64,000 bases of DNA from Symsagittifera roscoffensis (lineage: Eukaryota; Xenacoelomorpha; Acoela; Convolutidae). The position numbers and the translations under genes are program-made. The notes under the pieces were generated by a model. That model searched no databases. It worked only from the letters and a program-made list of their open reading frames with translations, and was not told the DNA's origin. The stretch lies in assembly GCF_963678635.1 (NCBI RefSeq), contig NC_087068.1, positions 12,282,027 to 12,346,026 of the forward strand. The letters are read 5' to 3'. Positions 1 through 10,373 of this stretch are shown one piece after another; the stretch's first letter is position 1, and every line of letters begins with the position of its first letter.

Positions 1-94
1 TTTAGATTATTTCTCATTACACCCCTCAACCGACAGCTTACTCGGAAAATGCAGCATTCCGCCAAGAAACGTATAGGAGAGTCCTTAAAAAACT

Positions 95-107
95 GGGGGG
101 GGGGGGG
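95..107. repeat. Poly-G tract (13 nt)
   Basis: An uninterrupted run of 13 G, followed by aagagtgg. It is one of seven G or C runs of at least 10 nt in the first 14 kb. No comparable run occurs between 14 and 64 kb. Single-molecule G runs can form quadruplexes but are also prone to sequencing error, so the exact length is uncertain. Confidence 0.85.
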
Positions 108-1214
108 AAGAGTGGATAATTTTTGTTCCGACTTTCAAAGCTTTCTATTTCAAAGAGTTGCGCAAGCGGAAGTTAATTATTTAATATTCAATTGACGCAT
201 GCTAATTGATTCACATATTGGACTAAGGGGCATTAATTTATCCTTGTGTGCTGTAAATTGCAAATAACGGGCTTTTAAAATTTTTATAAAATGGTAAATT
301 TTGAAAGTTTTATCATTTGTTTTGCCAAAGTTTCATCAGAACTACAAAATGCAGTCAAAGAGTTCAAGGTTTCGTTTCGTTTTGATACGAGCAGACTTAG
401 TAGTATTCGTAGGATTTCTTAAACTCAAAATTCTCAGATGTTTTAATCTTTCTTTCAATTATTTCGATTTTTTTTTCTGTTTTATGATCAAGAAGTTAGA
501 TTTTTTCGTTCTATTCCTATTTCTTTAAATTAACTTTTTTTGTTACCAGGAAAATAAACAGTAAACAGGAGTGGCTGCTGGAAATACGGAGGCAGTCGAT
601 GTTATGACGACATTGCCTCGCAACTTCATCTCAAAAAGCAAATGTTTAACAAAACAGTTAAAATTCCACCTTCTTAGCGTTGCCATCTTGTCAATACATG
701 CTTAAAAAGCTGAATGTTCTAAAAAATTAATAGACTAAAAAAAGAATAAACTGCTTGCAAAAATAAACATCTGCACATACTGCGCTGTGAAAACATGGTG
801 GAAAATATGACAAAATTGAGGTTTGGAAAATTGCTGAGTGGCATTTAAAAATGTACCATGTATTTTTTTTCGTTTTTGCTTTGGCTTCGTTTCCATCACA
901 TTTGATTTATTATTGAATTCGAATGCCACACATATTGATTTGAATGGCACGATGGAAAAAGAAAAGTAAAAATCCGTGCAATTTTGTAACAGATTTAATT
1001 TTTAATATCTTTTGCAACATAATACTCGCTTGCGCTTTGTTATAGTTACTGCTCAAATAGAGTAAAAAATTAAACCGCGCTTTTAGCACAACAACGGTAA
1101 GGATATTTTTTAGATAACAAAGTTCATTTCTAAGTCAGTAAAAACAAGTTTTAGAGTTTTAGATTGTGCGTTAACGGCGCAATTAGGGCCTACTGGGAAT
1201 TCGGGAATGTAGGC

Positions 1215-1233
1215 GGGGGGGGGGGGGGGGGGG
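1215..1233. repeat. Poly-G tract (19 nt)
   Basis: The longest homopolymer in the window, 19 G in a row, flanked by gaatgtaggc on the left and tcagagg on the right. The exact length is likely to be unreliable in an assembly. Confidence 0.85.
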
Positions 1234-2015
1234 TCAGAGGTTTGGTCAATACTCTTTTTGATGCCCCAGCAATAATAACTTTTACGGAGAATATTCTTTG
1301 AATATTCGCAAATTTATTACTTAAAACCTGACTTTGTCACCGATACAAAAGCTGCGGACAAAAAAGTTTCTTGTTGAAATGATACATGATTCATTTTGAT
1401 ACTTTTTTTGCCACTGTCAGCAGGGAAATCAAGACGCCAAGTGAACATACTTTTTCAAAATTTTTCTGTCGATCGAAACATTCTGTAAAATAAAAGAAAA
1501 CACTATAAAGAAAACACTATTCGTTTTCAGCTATGAGCAGCAATTTCCAACTATTCGCCGATATATGGGCTTTATATCTGCGCATTATTGTTCTGACCTT
1601 CGAAAAAAAACGGAATATTTATGCTCGGTGTGTTTTTTTATTCAGTCAGTTTTTACCGATCAAAATAATAATTTTTAACAGAAAATTTTTAAACCTCATT
1701 GATTATATCGACTCCCTGAGTTCAAATGTAAAAAAAATTCTTATCTCCGATTATTTTTTGTAAAGTTCCTGGGGTTTGAAAATTGCAAAACGTCCATAAT
1801 CTGGACTAAATTATGTGGTCTTTGAGGAATTTTGTGATAATAATGAAATTTTTATGCGTGGCGAATTATGTCGCACAGCAAAATCGATCCAAATGGAATT
1901 GAGGCTAGCTTATTAGTCGTATTAATTCGTAAGACACAAAACTTTACACCGATATTGGCCAAAATTTTTAGTTTTTCAATATTTTTTTTCCTTAAAACTA
2001 TTTGATATGAATTAA

Positions 2016-2062
2016 AAGACAGCCGGAGCAATCAGGGCTTAGCCCTGATTACGAGCTGTCTT
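2016..2062. repeat. 47-bp near-perfect palindrome (hairpin)
   Basis: The arms begin with AAGACAGC and end with GCTGTCTT, and the centre is CAGGGCTTAGCCCTG. Only a few positions near CCGGAGC / ACGAGC fail to pair. It could be the relic of a palindromic foldback element or the stem of a structured RNA. No flanking target duplication is obvious. Confidence 0.75.
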
Positions 2063-2169
2063 GTTTGTTCGTTTATGATTTAGAACAGTTTTTGCGCTTC
2101 CAGTCAGTGAAAGGGCAATTGCGCGCCAAAAACAGTTTAAAAAACGCCTACAACTTGTTTTTTTTCAAA

Positions 2170-2580
2170 ATTTGTCAAAACAGAGTTTTCATAGTGTTTT
2201 GAGAGGGCCTGGAAGATTAGTTTGGTCGTCTATTAAAATTTTTTGAATAGGAGTAAGATAATAAGAAAAATTATTTCCTTCGAGTTGAAAGTTTGCTTAT
2301 TTTTCAGAAAAACCGCTTTTAGAAGCTGCATTTTCCTTTCCTTACAGTTAAAAATTTTTTGAAAAATCAAAAAAAAAGTTTTAAGAAAAAACCTTCGAAA
2401 AACTGATTTGTGAAAAGTGAAAATTGCGCCACAAATTTTTTTCATAAATGGCCTAAAAAATTGTTTTTGGCCAATTTCTTTCATTTTTTTGGCCATTTGC
2501 AGACAATTAGTTGAAACAGGATTTTCATAATTTAATGGAGGGCTCTGAAAATCTATTTGGTCGTCTAAAAAAATTTAAAA
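2170..2580. repeat. Two diverged copies of a dispersed repeat (third copy at 5.6 kb)
   Basis: The two segments at about 2175-2232 and 2510-2567 share a layout: gttttcata, then gagggcct or gagggctct, then gaa, then atttggtcgtct followed by A-rich DNA. A third, weaker match sits at about 5620-5666 (gagagctcag, aatttggctgacct), inside the TIR-bounded element at 5368-5730. This suggests an old interspersed repeat family. It does not resemble a coding sequence. Confidence 0.45.
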
Positions 2581-3681
2581 CGAGCAGGCTTATAAAGAAG
2601 CTTTCCTTTACTTAACGTTGAGATTTTGGTTTTACTTCAGGAAAAATGTGATTGTTTTTTGTACATTTTTAAATATATATAGAATTTTTTTGAGAACTGA
2701 GGTTTTGAACATTTTTGGTTTGGAAGTTTGTGATAATATTCTTTTTAGACAATGTTTGTGTTTCTTTAAAATTTTATCCAGTTGTCTGTTTTTTCGATTT
2801 GTACCTATTGCTTTTTAAAATTGTAATAATTTATTATTTGAACGCGTTGCCAATACAGTTTTTCGTGGGTTATGTTACATCGCACACGGTAGTCTCATTC
2901 TACAAAAATAACCAAAAAAAGTCAAAGTTTGTTGGGAAACAAATTATATTCTGAGCGTAAAATTTTCGTCACGCACAGCTGTTTTGCAAATGTTTTTTCA
3001 AGATTGTACAATTTCATGAAATTCTCTGGAGAAATAAATTCAAGTTTTGCCTCTCACGCTTGTATTTAAAATCACTAACTTGATGAGTGTGTGGTTTTCA
3101 GAATTCTAAGCAGTGCTGCCTCTTTCAATGAAGCTTAAGTGCTATGATTTTGGCCGTCGCAGTTTTTTTTCAGAATTCCTCCTATTTGTTAATTTAAATA
3201 TAATGTTTTCAATTTTAACATTGAAGTTATTTGAAACACCTGAAGAATAAATAATTACTCTTCAATATCCAACTTTAAGAGTTTACTTGAATAAAATTTG
3301 GAATCAATTTTCTTAAATCATATGCCGCCTCTTCTTCTGTGGATCCGGGAATAGATTTTTGGTTCAACTATACATAAAGTTTAAAAAATATATTACAGAA
3401 TGCACTAAGTTGAGGCGTCAATTGATATTAAAAAATGGTCATAAAATGTCTTCAAAATAAATTCTCTACAGTTGATGTTAAAGGGTAAAAGTTTATACTT
3501 TTTTTTTCAAATAATTTCAAAACTATACTGATACTTAAGCCAATAAATAATAAACAATTTCAGCATCACTAAGCTTTTGTGTCTCCTTAAAATATTTTAT
3601 TCGATTGACAGGCAATTGAAATTGAGAGACTGTTTCAACTTTAGGTTTCGGAACCAAAACCTAGCGAACAAGCTAACAACA

Positions 3682-4858
3682 ATGGGAGAGTGGAACTACA
3701 GTCTGTTCAGCTGCTTCGGCAACATCAAAGTCTGTCTTATGGGCTATTTTATCCCCTGCTACCTGGAGGGAAAGATAGCTGAGTCATTGGGGGAGTCCTG
3801 CATCATGCACGGATGTGTGTGGCTCATACTCCCAATCACTAACTGGTACTGCCCTGCTGTGATTCGTGGAAAGGTTAGTCAAATCAATATTTTTCCATTC
3901 TTCACTAAATGTAATTTCCATGAAAACATTAAATGGTTCAACATCCTCAGAATTTTCACAATTCGAAACAAACTTGAAAAAGTAGATTTTTCACACATAC
4001 ACATGACCCTTTTGGTAGAAATTATCTAAAGATAAATTAGTTTTGATATCAAAAGTTTGGGGAAAATCTCATTTCGGCTGAGCATTTTATTTTTGCAGCA
4101 AAAGTTTTTCGATTTTTCACCCGTTCAGATCCATATGTATTTTCGAAAGATTTTTTTTTTAAAATCAATGTGTCACATCAAAAGTGTCTGCCTCAACTAT
4201 GGCAAACGTTCTTCTACTTTTCCTCCGAGAAGTCTAAGAATATCATTTGTCATTGCAGTGTTATGGCTTAACATATTTAACTGAGGTGCGACGAACAAAT
4301 TTGTTTGGAGTGGTGCTTTTTATTTTTCTGAACTAAATTTTTACTTTTGACATCTGTTGCTATTTAATTGTTTTCTCCTCCCACAGAAGGACATTTATTT
4401 GGTCGTTTTTATGCAAACAAAATATGTAATGAATTGAAAATTTATAAAATGTTTAGAAAACTTGTCCAGAAAAATTGTCCAGGAAAATTGGGATCAACCG
4501 TACACTTTCCTCTTTCCCTCCCCCCCCCCATAGGAAAAGGGGGCAAAAATTGAAACAATCAACCATTTGAACTAAAAACTCAAAAATTTTTTGAAAAAAA
4601 TAACAAAAAAAAACGAAATTATTTCTCTATTTTTTCTACTAGCCCGAGATGACTGTAGTCGGAGCAATCGTTGCTGCGTGCAAAGCATCCAGCTAATCTG
4701 GTCAATTGTTAGCTTTTGCTTCTTTGTAGGTGCGTGAATCGAAAGGAATCGAAGGTAGTCTAATTATGGACATTCTCATGATCTGTTTCTGCGGAGCATG
4801 TGCCATCTGTCAGGAGTACAACGAAATGGGTCTGGGCGATGCACTCGCCAGAAGCTAG
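3682..4858 (+). CDS. PLAC8-family cysteine-rich protein, gene A (2 coding exons)
   Basis: The coding exons are 3682-3873 (64 codons) and 4730-4858 (42 codons plus TAG), giving a 106-residue protein. The intron at 3874-4729 starts GTTAGT, ends TTTGTAG and is phase 0, splitting IRGK from VRES. The start is the ATG in acaacaATGG, which opens the MGEW peptide shared by all three genes. PLAC8 hallmarks are visible: an N-terminal SCF block, then IPCYLEGKIAESLGESC, and a C-terminal FCGACAICQEYNEM. PLAC8/cornifelin-type proteins are small, Cys-rich and usually membrane-associated, and have been tied to cell-size, calcium, metal and differentiation functions. The role here cannot be inferred. The canonical CPC motif reads IPC and the usual Asp-Cys after CF is GNIK, so this copy is the most divergent of the three. 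An AATAAA lies 457 bp past the stop, at 5315. Confidence 0.85.
4491..4529 (-). repeat. GGATCAACCGTAC motif followed by C-tract (transposon-end-like)
   Basis: This lies inside the intron of PLAC8 gene A. The 13-mer at 4491-4503 is the exact reverse complement of 12131-12143, and in both places a pyrimidine or purine stretch leads to a C or G homopolymer (here C10 at 4520-4529). A related arrangement occurs at 7471-7519. It is probably the terminal part of a small dispersed element. The opposite end was not found. Confidence 0.5.
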
Positions 4859-6189
4859 ACCAACCCCCTTCCAAACACTCTTCCCCCTCCCCCAACCACG
4901 AGTATTCTTCAGCTCCTTGCTTGATCTAGGAACACTCTCTCACAATCGAACGTGTCTGGGGGTTTAATATTATGTTCAGACGAGGTGCTCAGATCATAAA
5001 CTCAATTTAAATCCTTTCCTTGCTTAAAAAATATAAATGAAGTCTTTGGTGTCGATATATTTACTAAAAATAAGATGGCTCTTGAATTTATTATAATGAC
5101 AAACTGTGGTTGAAAATTCAATCGTTTTTGTTTCTTTTGTTTTTCATGCGGGTTTTCCAGCACAGCCTAGTCATGCGACACGCGATTTTATCAACATTTA
5201 AAAGTTAATGTGTTTTCAAAAATTTTGAACTTAAGTTTTCCTCTCAAAAAAAGCATTGTATCAAAAATCTCGAACGTGTTGAAATGTCGTGGCCGATTTG
5301 TAAGTTCAATTTTAAATAAAAACAAAAATTAAACTGTGAACTAAACAATCTAATAATATTCACACCAGCGGATATAGGGGGGAGGGGTGGGCGGAACCCC
5401 TGCCTTTGAATTAATTTGAGATATCCATTTTTGACTGACTGACCCTAAATTTTTCAAAGGGCGCCTTCGGTGCCAATATATACTAATTTTGAGAGGGAAG
5501 CGCGCCCCGGTCTAAATTTTTGGTCTAAATTTTCCAAAAAGTGCCTATATCGCCTTGCCTTTTTTTGGCCTGTTTTTTGCAAATTTGCCTGCGGCGCAGA
5601 AAATTTGGTCAAAGTGGGGTGTTTATAGAGATTTGGGAGAGCTCAGAAAGCCAATTTGGCTGACCTAAAAAAAAGTTCGACAAAATTTTTGAAAATCCGC
5701 CCCCTACCATCGAGAAAACCCTAGATCCGCACAAAAAAAACCAACGCCAATTGAAACGAGAAAAGTTATAATAATTTTTTTAATGAGAAACTAGTTTTTT
5801 TGCATTTTTTGGCCATGGAATAAAAATGAGCTTTAAGAACTATCTTCTATCATTTTGAATATTGCTTTAATTTTTTGAAATCAATCGCTCTATTGGTTTG
5901 CGATTTGCACGTTTGATGATATGACGTTTTTCAATTTTATCTAAAAGGCGCAAGCTTCGAATCAATAGTTCTCAATTTAGCGATTTCGATTTCGCATCAT
6001 TACAATTAACAGGGTTTCAACATGATAGGGCGAAGACTTTCAAACAAAAATCTGGGTTACAACAAATAATACTATCAGTTCAAACTTCCACGGATGGAAA
6101 CAAAAAGCCCACATAAACTAATCATTTCAAAATGAAGTAACAAAAGCTCTATTCTTTGCTCTTTGTGCAGAACCATCAACAATCACCAA
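4859..6189. other. Spacer between PLAC8 genes A and B
   Basis: It contains the 3' UTR of gene A, which begins with a C-rich stretch, and a possible poly(A) signal AATAAA at 5315-5320. A TIR-bounded insertion occupies 5368-5730. The remainder is AT-rich and I see no further gene. Confidence 0.55.
5368..5730. mobile_element. Candidate 363-bp MITE-like element with 12-bp inverted ends
   Basis: The left end reads GCGGATATAGGG, and the reverse complement of the right end reads GCGGATCTAGGG (11 of 12 match). Both continue into G-rich stretches and then GGCGGA. The interior has the tandem phrases 'ttggtctaaatttt' and 'agtgcctatatcgcct', and a diverged copy of the repeat seen near 2.2 kb. It has no coding capacity. 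No convincing target duplication is seen (acca versus acaa at the borders), so the class cannot be set. Confidence 0.5.
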
Positions 6190-6536
6190 TGTATTACTCA
6201 CACAAGTAGGACTCTTTTTTACGCACGTTTTGGTTTTCAATTATTATTCAGTTTTCTTTATTGAACTTTTTGTTCATATGACATGATTTCTTCAGTTCTT
6301 CGTATGTTTTTCAGCATTTTTATTCTTTGCATGCTTTAAATTGAGATAAAAAAATGAGCAACGTGTAAATTCGGAGGTATAACTTTGTGGTCGCGGCTTG
6401 GCAACTACAAAAATTACCAAAACAAAACCAAAATACATCAATGATTAATTAGGTGTAACTCTATTTGATGTGTACTACTCACAAATTTACATTTTTTCAT
6501 TGTTTTACTCATTGGTTCAGGTGCATATAAACTCAG
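6190..6536 (+). promoter_or_regulatory. Promoter-proximal block and non-coding first exon of PLAC8 gene B
   Basis: This block aligns over about 350 bp with 12505-12851 upstream of gene C, although the flanking DNA does not align. The strongest segments are 6395-6429 (GGCTTGGCAAC, then AAAATTACCAAAACAAA) and 6492-6528 (TTTTTTCATTG, then GGTTCAGGTGCATA). The second segment ends in a splice donor, ACTCAG|GTAAGC at 6536/6537, matching ACACAG|GTAAGA in gene C. I infer a short untranslated first exon that includes GGTTCAGGTGCATA, with the transcription start close to it. No TATA box is evident. The leader intron would end at TTTGTTTTAG (7050). Confidence 0.55.
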
Positions 6537-6907
6537 GTAAGCTTGTTTGACTAACTTTGAACGCATCGAATTTTGATTTTAATATGAAGTTCCTTCACAC
6601 ATTTTTCTACTAAAAGTTTCCGGTAGTTTTCGGTAGTTTAAAGCCTGGCCGAATGCTTGATGTTTTACAATGAATTTATTCGATGAATTGTGACAGATTT
6701 GTGCGAAAAAGCTTATGTTGATTTTTAGAAGAGATCAATCATATTGTACTTAATCATATACAGTTTGAGAAATTCAAAAACAAAAAAAATTAGAAGTTTT
6801 TATCTGCCTTTAAGTTAATTTGAAACGGCAATCCGAAAATGAAATTGAAATAACAGTAAAAAAAAACAATTAGCCTTTATGAAAATTTTTATCAGGGATG
6901 GGTACAA

Positions 6908-6937
6908 GGGGGGGGGGGGGGGAGGGGGTGGGTGGGG
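6908..6937. repeat. Poly-G tract with quadruplex-forming pattern
   Basis: G15 is followed by A, G5, T, G3, T and G4. This is an excellent G-quadruplex pattern on the + strand. It lies within the inferred leader intron of PLAC8 gene B, about 200 bp before the start codon. Confidence 0.8.
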
Positions 6938-7110
6938 AACCTAAGTTCTTCTGCCATTGATAAAAATAATTTGCTTATTTAGTTTCTCCGTATGCACCAA
7001 AACTAGTGACGCTTGATTTCATACAGGTTTGAGTTTTGTTTTTGTTTTAGTTTATAAAAAGTCAATATTCCAGCGCGGTAAAACAACAAACAAACAGGTA
7101 AATAATCAAG

Positions 7111-9048
7111 ATGGGCGAATGGAACCACGGGCTGTTCGGGTGTTTTGACTCGTGCAAGACTTGTCTACTGGTGTATTTCTGTCCCTGGTATGTGGCCGGT
7201 ATGATTGCCCAGTCGGTGGGGGAGAACTGCTGTCTGCATGGGTTCTGCTACTGGTGTTCAATACCCCTCCCCTGTGGATGGTTCAACCCCTACAGTTTGA
7301 TGTTGCGAACAGGAGTCCGACAAAAGGTAGCAATTCTTCTTAATTACGCAGTTGAATTAATCGTCTAATTGTGATGGACGATGCTTAAACTGTTTGTAGC
7401 GACAATTTACACGGATTGTTTTCTTCCCAGATCGAAAATCAATGCTGTTAATGGAACCATTGTTGGTAAAGATCGACCTATCTACTATACACACTCTCCC
7501 CTCACCCCCCCCCCCCCCCAACGCGATTTTTCGATCGAAATTTTCCAAAACGTGCCTAAAACGCCTTAAAAAAAGTGCCTAAATTTCAAAAATTTTGTCA
7601 AATTAGGGTCAAATTGGTCAAATTCAGAAATTCCTACATCCGTGCCTGCGTACACTCAATTGGATGCTAACGTAAAACAAGTAGTTTTTCAGATCTGACT
7701 ATTTAGAAAAAAAAACAAAGCTGTTTTTATTTTCGGATCACTCAACAATAATCAACTCGAAAGCTTTCTTGGGATGCCCGTCTGTTCTTACAGTTGCATT
7801 AATTTTCGTTGTTTTTTCCTTTTTTTTAAAAAAAAACTATTTAAACAATTTTCACGTTCAACAATCTGCTTAAAGTACTGGAGGTGAAAGTTACAGACGC
7901 TAGTTAACTTTCAAGCCATCTATTCTTAAAAAAGGTGCGGCGAAAAAAGGACGAACATGAGAGTTTCTATTCTAGTTATTTCAAGTTTTCTGGTTTTTGG
8001 CTCATTTGAAATAATATTAACAACCGAGTCGGTCAAAAAACAGGAGTTCGGTCGGCGCCGCGACGATTAAGAATAAGTGAAAACGGGTGCAAGCGACAAA
8101 GGTCTGGCGCAGGGCCCGATTCGAATGCGTCGGCCATTTGCACAAATAATTATAAGGCGCTTCTTGTCTCTGGACCAGCAGCCATGCAACACATATAAGA
8201 ACGATCCCACCTCTTAGTTGTCACATCAGAAGGTGTCGCACTTAGCCAATCGGATGGTTTCAGTGAAAAAGTTTTCAAGTTGTCTCGACAAATGTTCGTA
8301 GCAGTAGTCGAAACTTCAAATTCATAAACTTCCAAAAAAAACTTCGTTTAGACAATCAAAAATTCACAAAACTCTTTACTTCACGGAAAAAAACTTCACG
8401 AAAAACAATTCAAAAACTTTGAGCTGTTTTATTATTCCCATTCTTTATTGTAAGAAAGGCAATTCGTCGCAAGGTACAAAATTCTCTTTTGTCCAATCGC
8501 TGAATTAGTCCCTTATAAGGATGGATATTCGATACTAAGTGTCAGAAGGGACAAAAAACTGATGCTATCTATACCTTTGCTGTTTTCTGTTTTTTTTTTC
8601 GGGATATGTTTTTGCTGGCTCCCTACCCTAGACCCTGTTTTTCAAGATCGGAATGGATTTCTCCAGATTTATGAAAGTTAAGAAATTTCTGTAATCAACA
8701 ATGTTTAATTTGTTCAAAACTCTTGGTGTTGTTTTTTTCTGAAGTTTCTGAGTGTTAGGTTTTTGAAAAATTGTCCAAGTGTGACGATAATATACATTGA
8801 CTGAGTGAACTCGTTTGAAAATTGCATTTTGTGCTGTAATTTATTTCTAAGCGTATGAATAGAATTACAATTAACTGCCTTATTTTGAAAACAATCTTTA
8901 GGTGAGATCAACGCGTGGAATTGAGAGGAAAGAGAAGGACGACCACCTGCACGTGCTTACCTTGATGGAAGACGCCCTCTGCGTCCAAGTCTGCGGAGTC
9001 TGCGCTCTGTGTCAGGAGTACAATGAGATGGAGATTGCGCGCAAATAG
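7111..9048 (+). CDS. PLAC8-family cysteine-rich protein, gene B (2 coding exons)
   Basis: The coding exons are 7111-7326 (72 codons) and 8902-9048 (48 codons plus TAG), giving a 120-residue protein. The intron at 7327-8901 starts GTAGCA, ends CTTTAG and is phase 0 after VRQK. The upstream part of exon 2 is untranslated and starts at 7051, after the acceptor TTTGTTTTAG. The protein opens MGEWNHGLFGCFDSCKTC, continues with FCPWYVAGMIAQSVGENCC, and ends with VCGVCALCQEYNEMEIARK, which keeps the CxxCxxCQ pattern of PLAC8. The third position of CPC is Trp. Compared with gene C there are 14 extra residues before TGVRQK (a Trp, Pro and Cys-rich stretch). This is probably a small membrane-associated protein of unknown role. 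Codon use is GC-richer than the surroundings, as expected for a real exon. A poly(A) signal lies at 9525-9530. Confidence 0.9.
7471..7519. repeat. C-tract with transposon-end-like motif in gene B intron
   Basis: The sequence gatcgacctatctactatacac leads into CTCCCCTCA and a C15 run at 7505-7519. The layout resembles the ends at 4491-4529 and 12111-12143, with a GATC-containing motif, then GTGTA on the other strand, then a homopolymer. It is followed by phrases such as gtgcctaaaacgcc, also found in the 5368-5730 element. It is likely a degraded copy of the same group of elements. Confidence 0.4.
8033..8340. other. GC-richer island inside the gene B intron
   Basis: This is noticeably richer in G and C than the rest of the intron. 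It contains the palindrome-like GGTCGGCGCCGCGAC at about 8051-8065 and a segment GGCGCAGGGCCCGATTCGAA. The latter includes a Pol III B-box-like ATTCGAA, but I see no A box at the right distance. No coding exon is evident. It could be an inserted SINE-like fragment or an intronic regulatory element. Confidence 0.3.
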
Positions 9049-9790
9049 ACCAAGAATAGATCGCCGAACAAAAAACAATTAACAAACACCAACAAGATTC
9101 TAGAAACAACAATTAAAACCCTGAAGGATCAGACTGCTCATTAAGTGATCCCGAATAAGTTTTGCTCTATGAAATATTGACAAACTATGAAGTTTATACT
9201 TTTTTGACTCGTGTGTGGGGTTAGTAAGACAAGAGCCTTGCCTCAATTCAATTTGGATCGATTGTGTGGTGCGGGATAACTTATCACGAGTAAAAAGTGC
9301 GTGTTGCAATTAGAAAACCAAAATTTAAAACAAGCAGTTTGCTTACACGCGTGTCAGGTTAACATAGTGGTGTGCGAACTCAAACAGGAACCACGAGGAT
9401 CCAGGGGTCAATCCCCCGAAAGAAAAATTCGTTCGGAATTTTATTTGACTAAAAAAAGCACGAGAGCATAAATAGCCGTTTAGCAACAGATTTTATTGTA
9501 GTGAAATTTAAAAAAAATTGCTTCAATAAAAGATTCGCAACTGTTTTGGTAAATTTTTATCCATAATAGCTACATAGCGCGGATGCTTAGCGACTTGCAT
9601 GTATTCCACTTAGCTTGCGCAATTAAAAATGAAGATAGCAAGTTACTGTTCATGCAGCACAGAATAATGTTCCGACCACAGTCTTAAATAATACCAAAAT
9701 TTTTTTTTTACAAATTGGCGTCGTTTTTCTTTCTGCATTGTGTAATACAAAAATCTGAACAAAAAAAATAAATTAAGACTTATTTGAGAG
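9049..9790 (+). other. 3' UTR of PLAC8 gene B with an insertion, and downstream spacer
   Basis: The first 65 bp (tagaccaagaatagat, then repeated aacaa) align with the gene C 3' UTR. Homology resumes at 9482-9525 (gcaacag, ttgtagtgaaatt) and is followed by AATAAA at 9525-9530. Relative to gene C, about 365 bp (9115-9480) is inserted here, including a tRNA-like stretch. The sequence from 9531 to the gap is AT-rich and no gene is seen. Confidence 0.55.
9352..9425 (+). repeat. tRNA-like Pol III promoter segment (possible SINE head)
   Basis: TAACATAGTGG at 9360-9370 resembles a Pol III A box, and GGGTCAATCCC at 9405-9415 differs from the B box consensus GGTTCRANYCC at one position. The 34-nt spacing is that of a tRNA. 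The flanks do not form an acceptor stem, so this is not a functional tRNA gene. Its position inside DNA present in gene B but absent from gene C favours an inserted tRNA-derived element. Confidence 0.35.
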
Positions 9791-9990
9791 NNNNNNNNNN
9801 NNNNNNNNNNNNNNNNNNNNNNNNNNNNNNNNNNNNNNNNNNNNNNNNNNNNNNNNNNNNNNNNNNNNNNNNNNNNNNNNNNNNNNNNNNNNNNNNNNNN
9901 NNNNNNNNNNNNNNNNNNNNNNNNNNNNNNNNNNNNNNNNNNNNNNNNNNNNNNNNNNNNNNNNNNNNNNNNNNNNNNNNNNNNNNNNNN
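9791..9990. other. Assembly gap (200 N)
   Basis: A run of exactly 200 N, probably a fixed-size scaffold join of unknown true length. The DNA on the two sides differs in character: AT-rich spacer on the left and more mixed composition on the right. Confidence 0.99.
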
Positions 9991-10337
9991 CCTTGGGAAG
10001 CAAATTGGCACTAAAGTGGTCCCTTGGGTAGTAAATTCAGCGGGGTGACCGATATTCACTACTATCTACAATCCCGAAAGGGTTATTTTGGTGGCAACTA
10101 TTCTGTATTGTATTATACTCCTTTTTGTGTACTCCTTTCAGGTTGTCTTGTCGAATCGATACAAACGCAAGAACTTCCATTTGTAATTTAGTTCAGATAA
10201 ACATATGTTAAATTACAGGAAACTGAGAGTGGCCAGGTTATAATCTAATAATCAAATCAAGAGCAAAAGGTCGGCAATTTATCGGCCGATTTGCCTAATT
10301 GCAATTTGACTTCAACAGATTCCACTATCACTAAATT

Positions 10338-10373
<36 letters not shown>

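Larger units (their letters stand above)
1..3563. other. Left-flank intergenic DNA without a recognised gene
   Basis: AT-rich sequence with many A and T runs. All open frames are short, composed mostly of Phe, Lys, Ile and Leu, and look like chance frames. It contains a 13-nt G run at 95-107, a 19-nt G run at 1215-1233, a near-perfect 47-bp palindrome at 2016-2062 and two diverged copies of a dispersed repeat near 2.2 and 2.5 kb. The 5' leader exon and promoter of PLAC8 gene A should lie at its right end. Acceptor-like sites occur at 3562-3563 and 3643-3644, but I cannot choose between them. Confidence 0.6.

Noticed and set aside
2233-2496. 87-codon minus-strand frame rich in Phe and Lys
   Set aside because: It is low-complexity A/T runs, has no motif, and lies over a dispersed non-coding repeat.
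9352-9425. Functional tRNA gene
   Set aside because: The A and B boxes are present, but no acceptor stem or proper anticodon arm can be drawn.
9643-10059. Open frames across the N gap on both strands
   Set aside because: They are open only because N codons are not stops. The gap is unsequenced.
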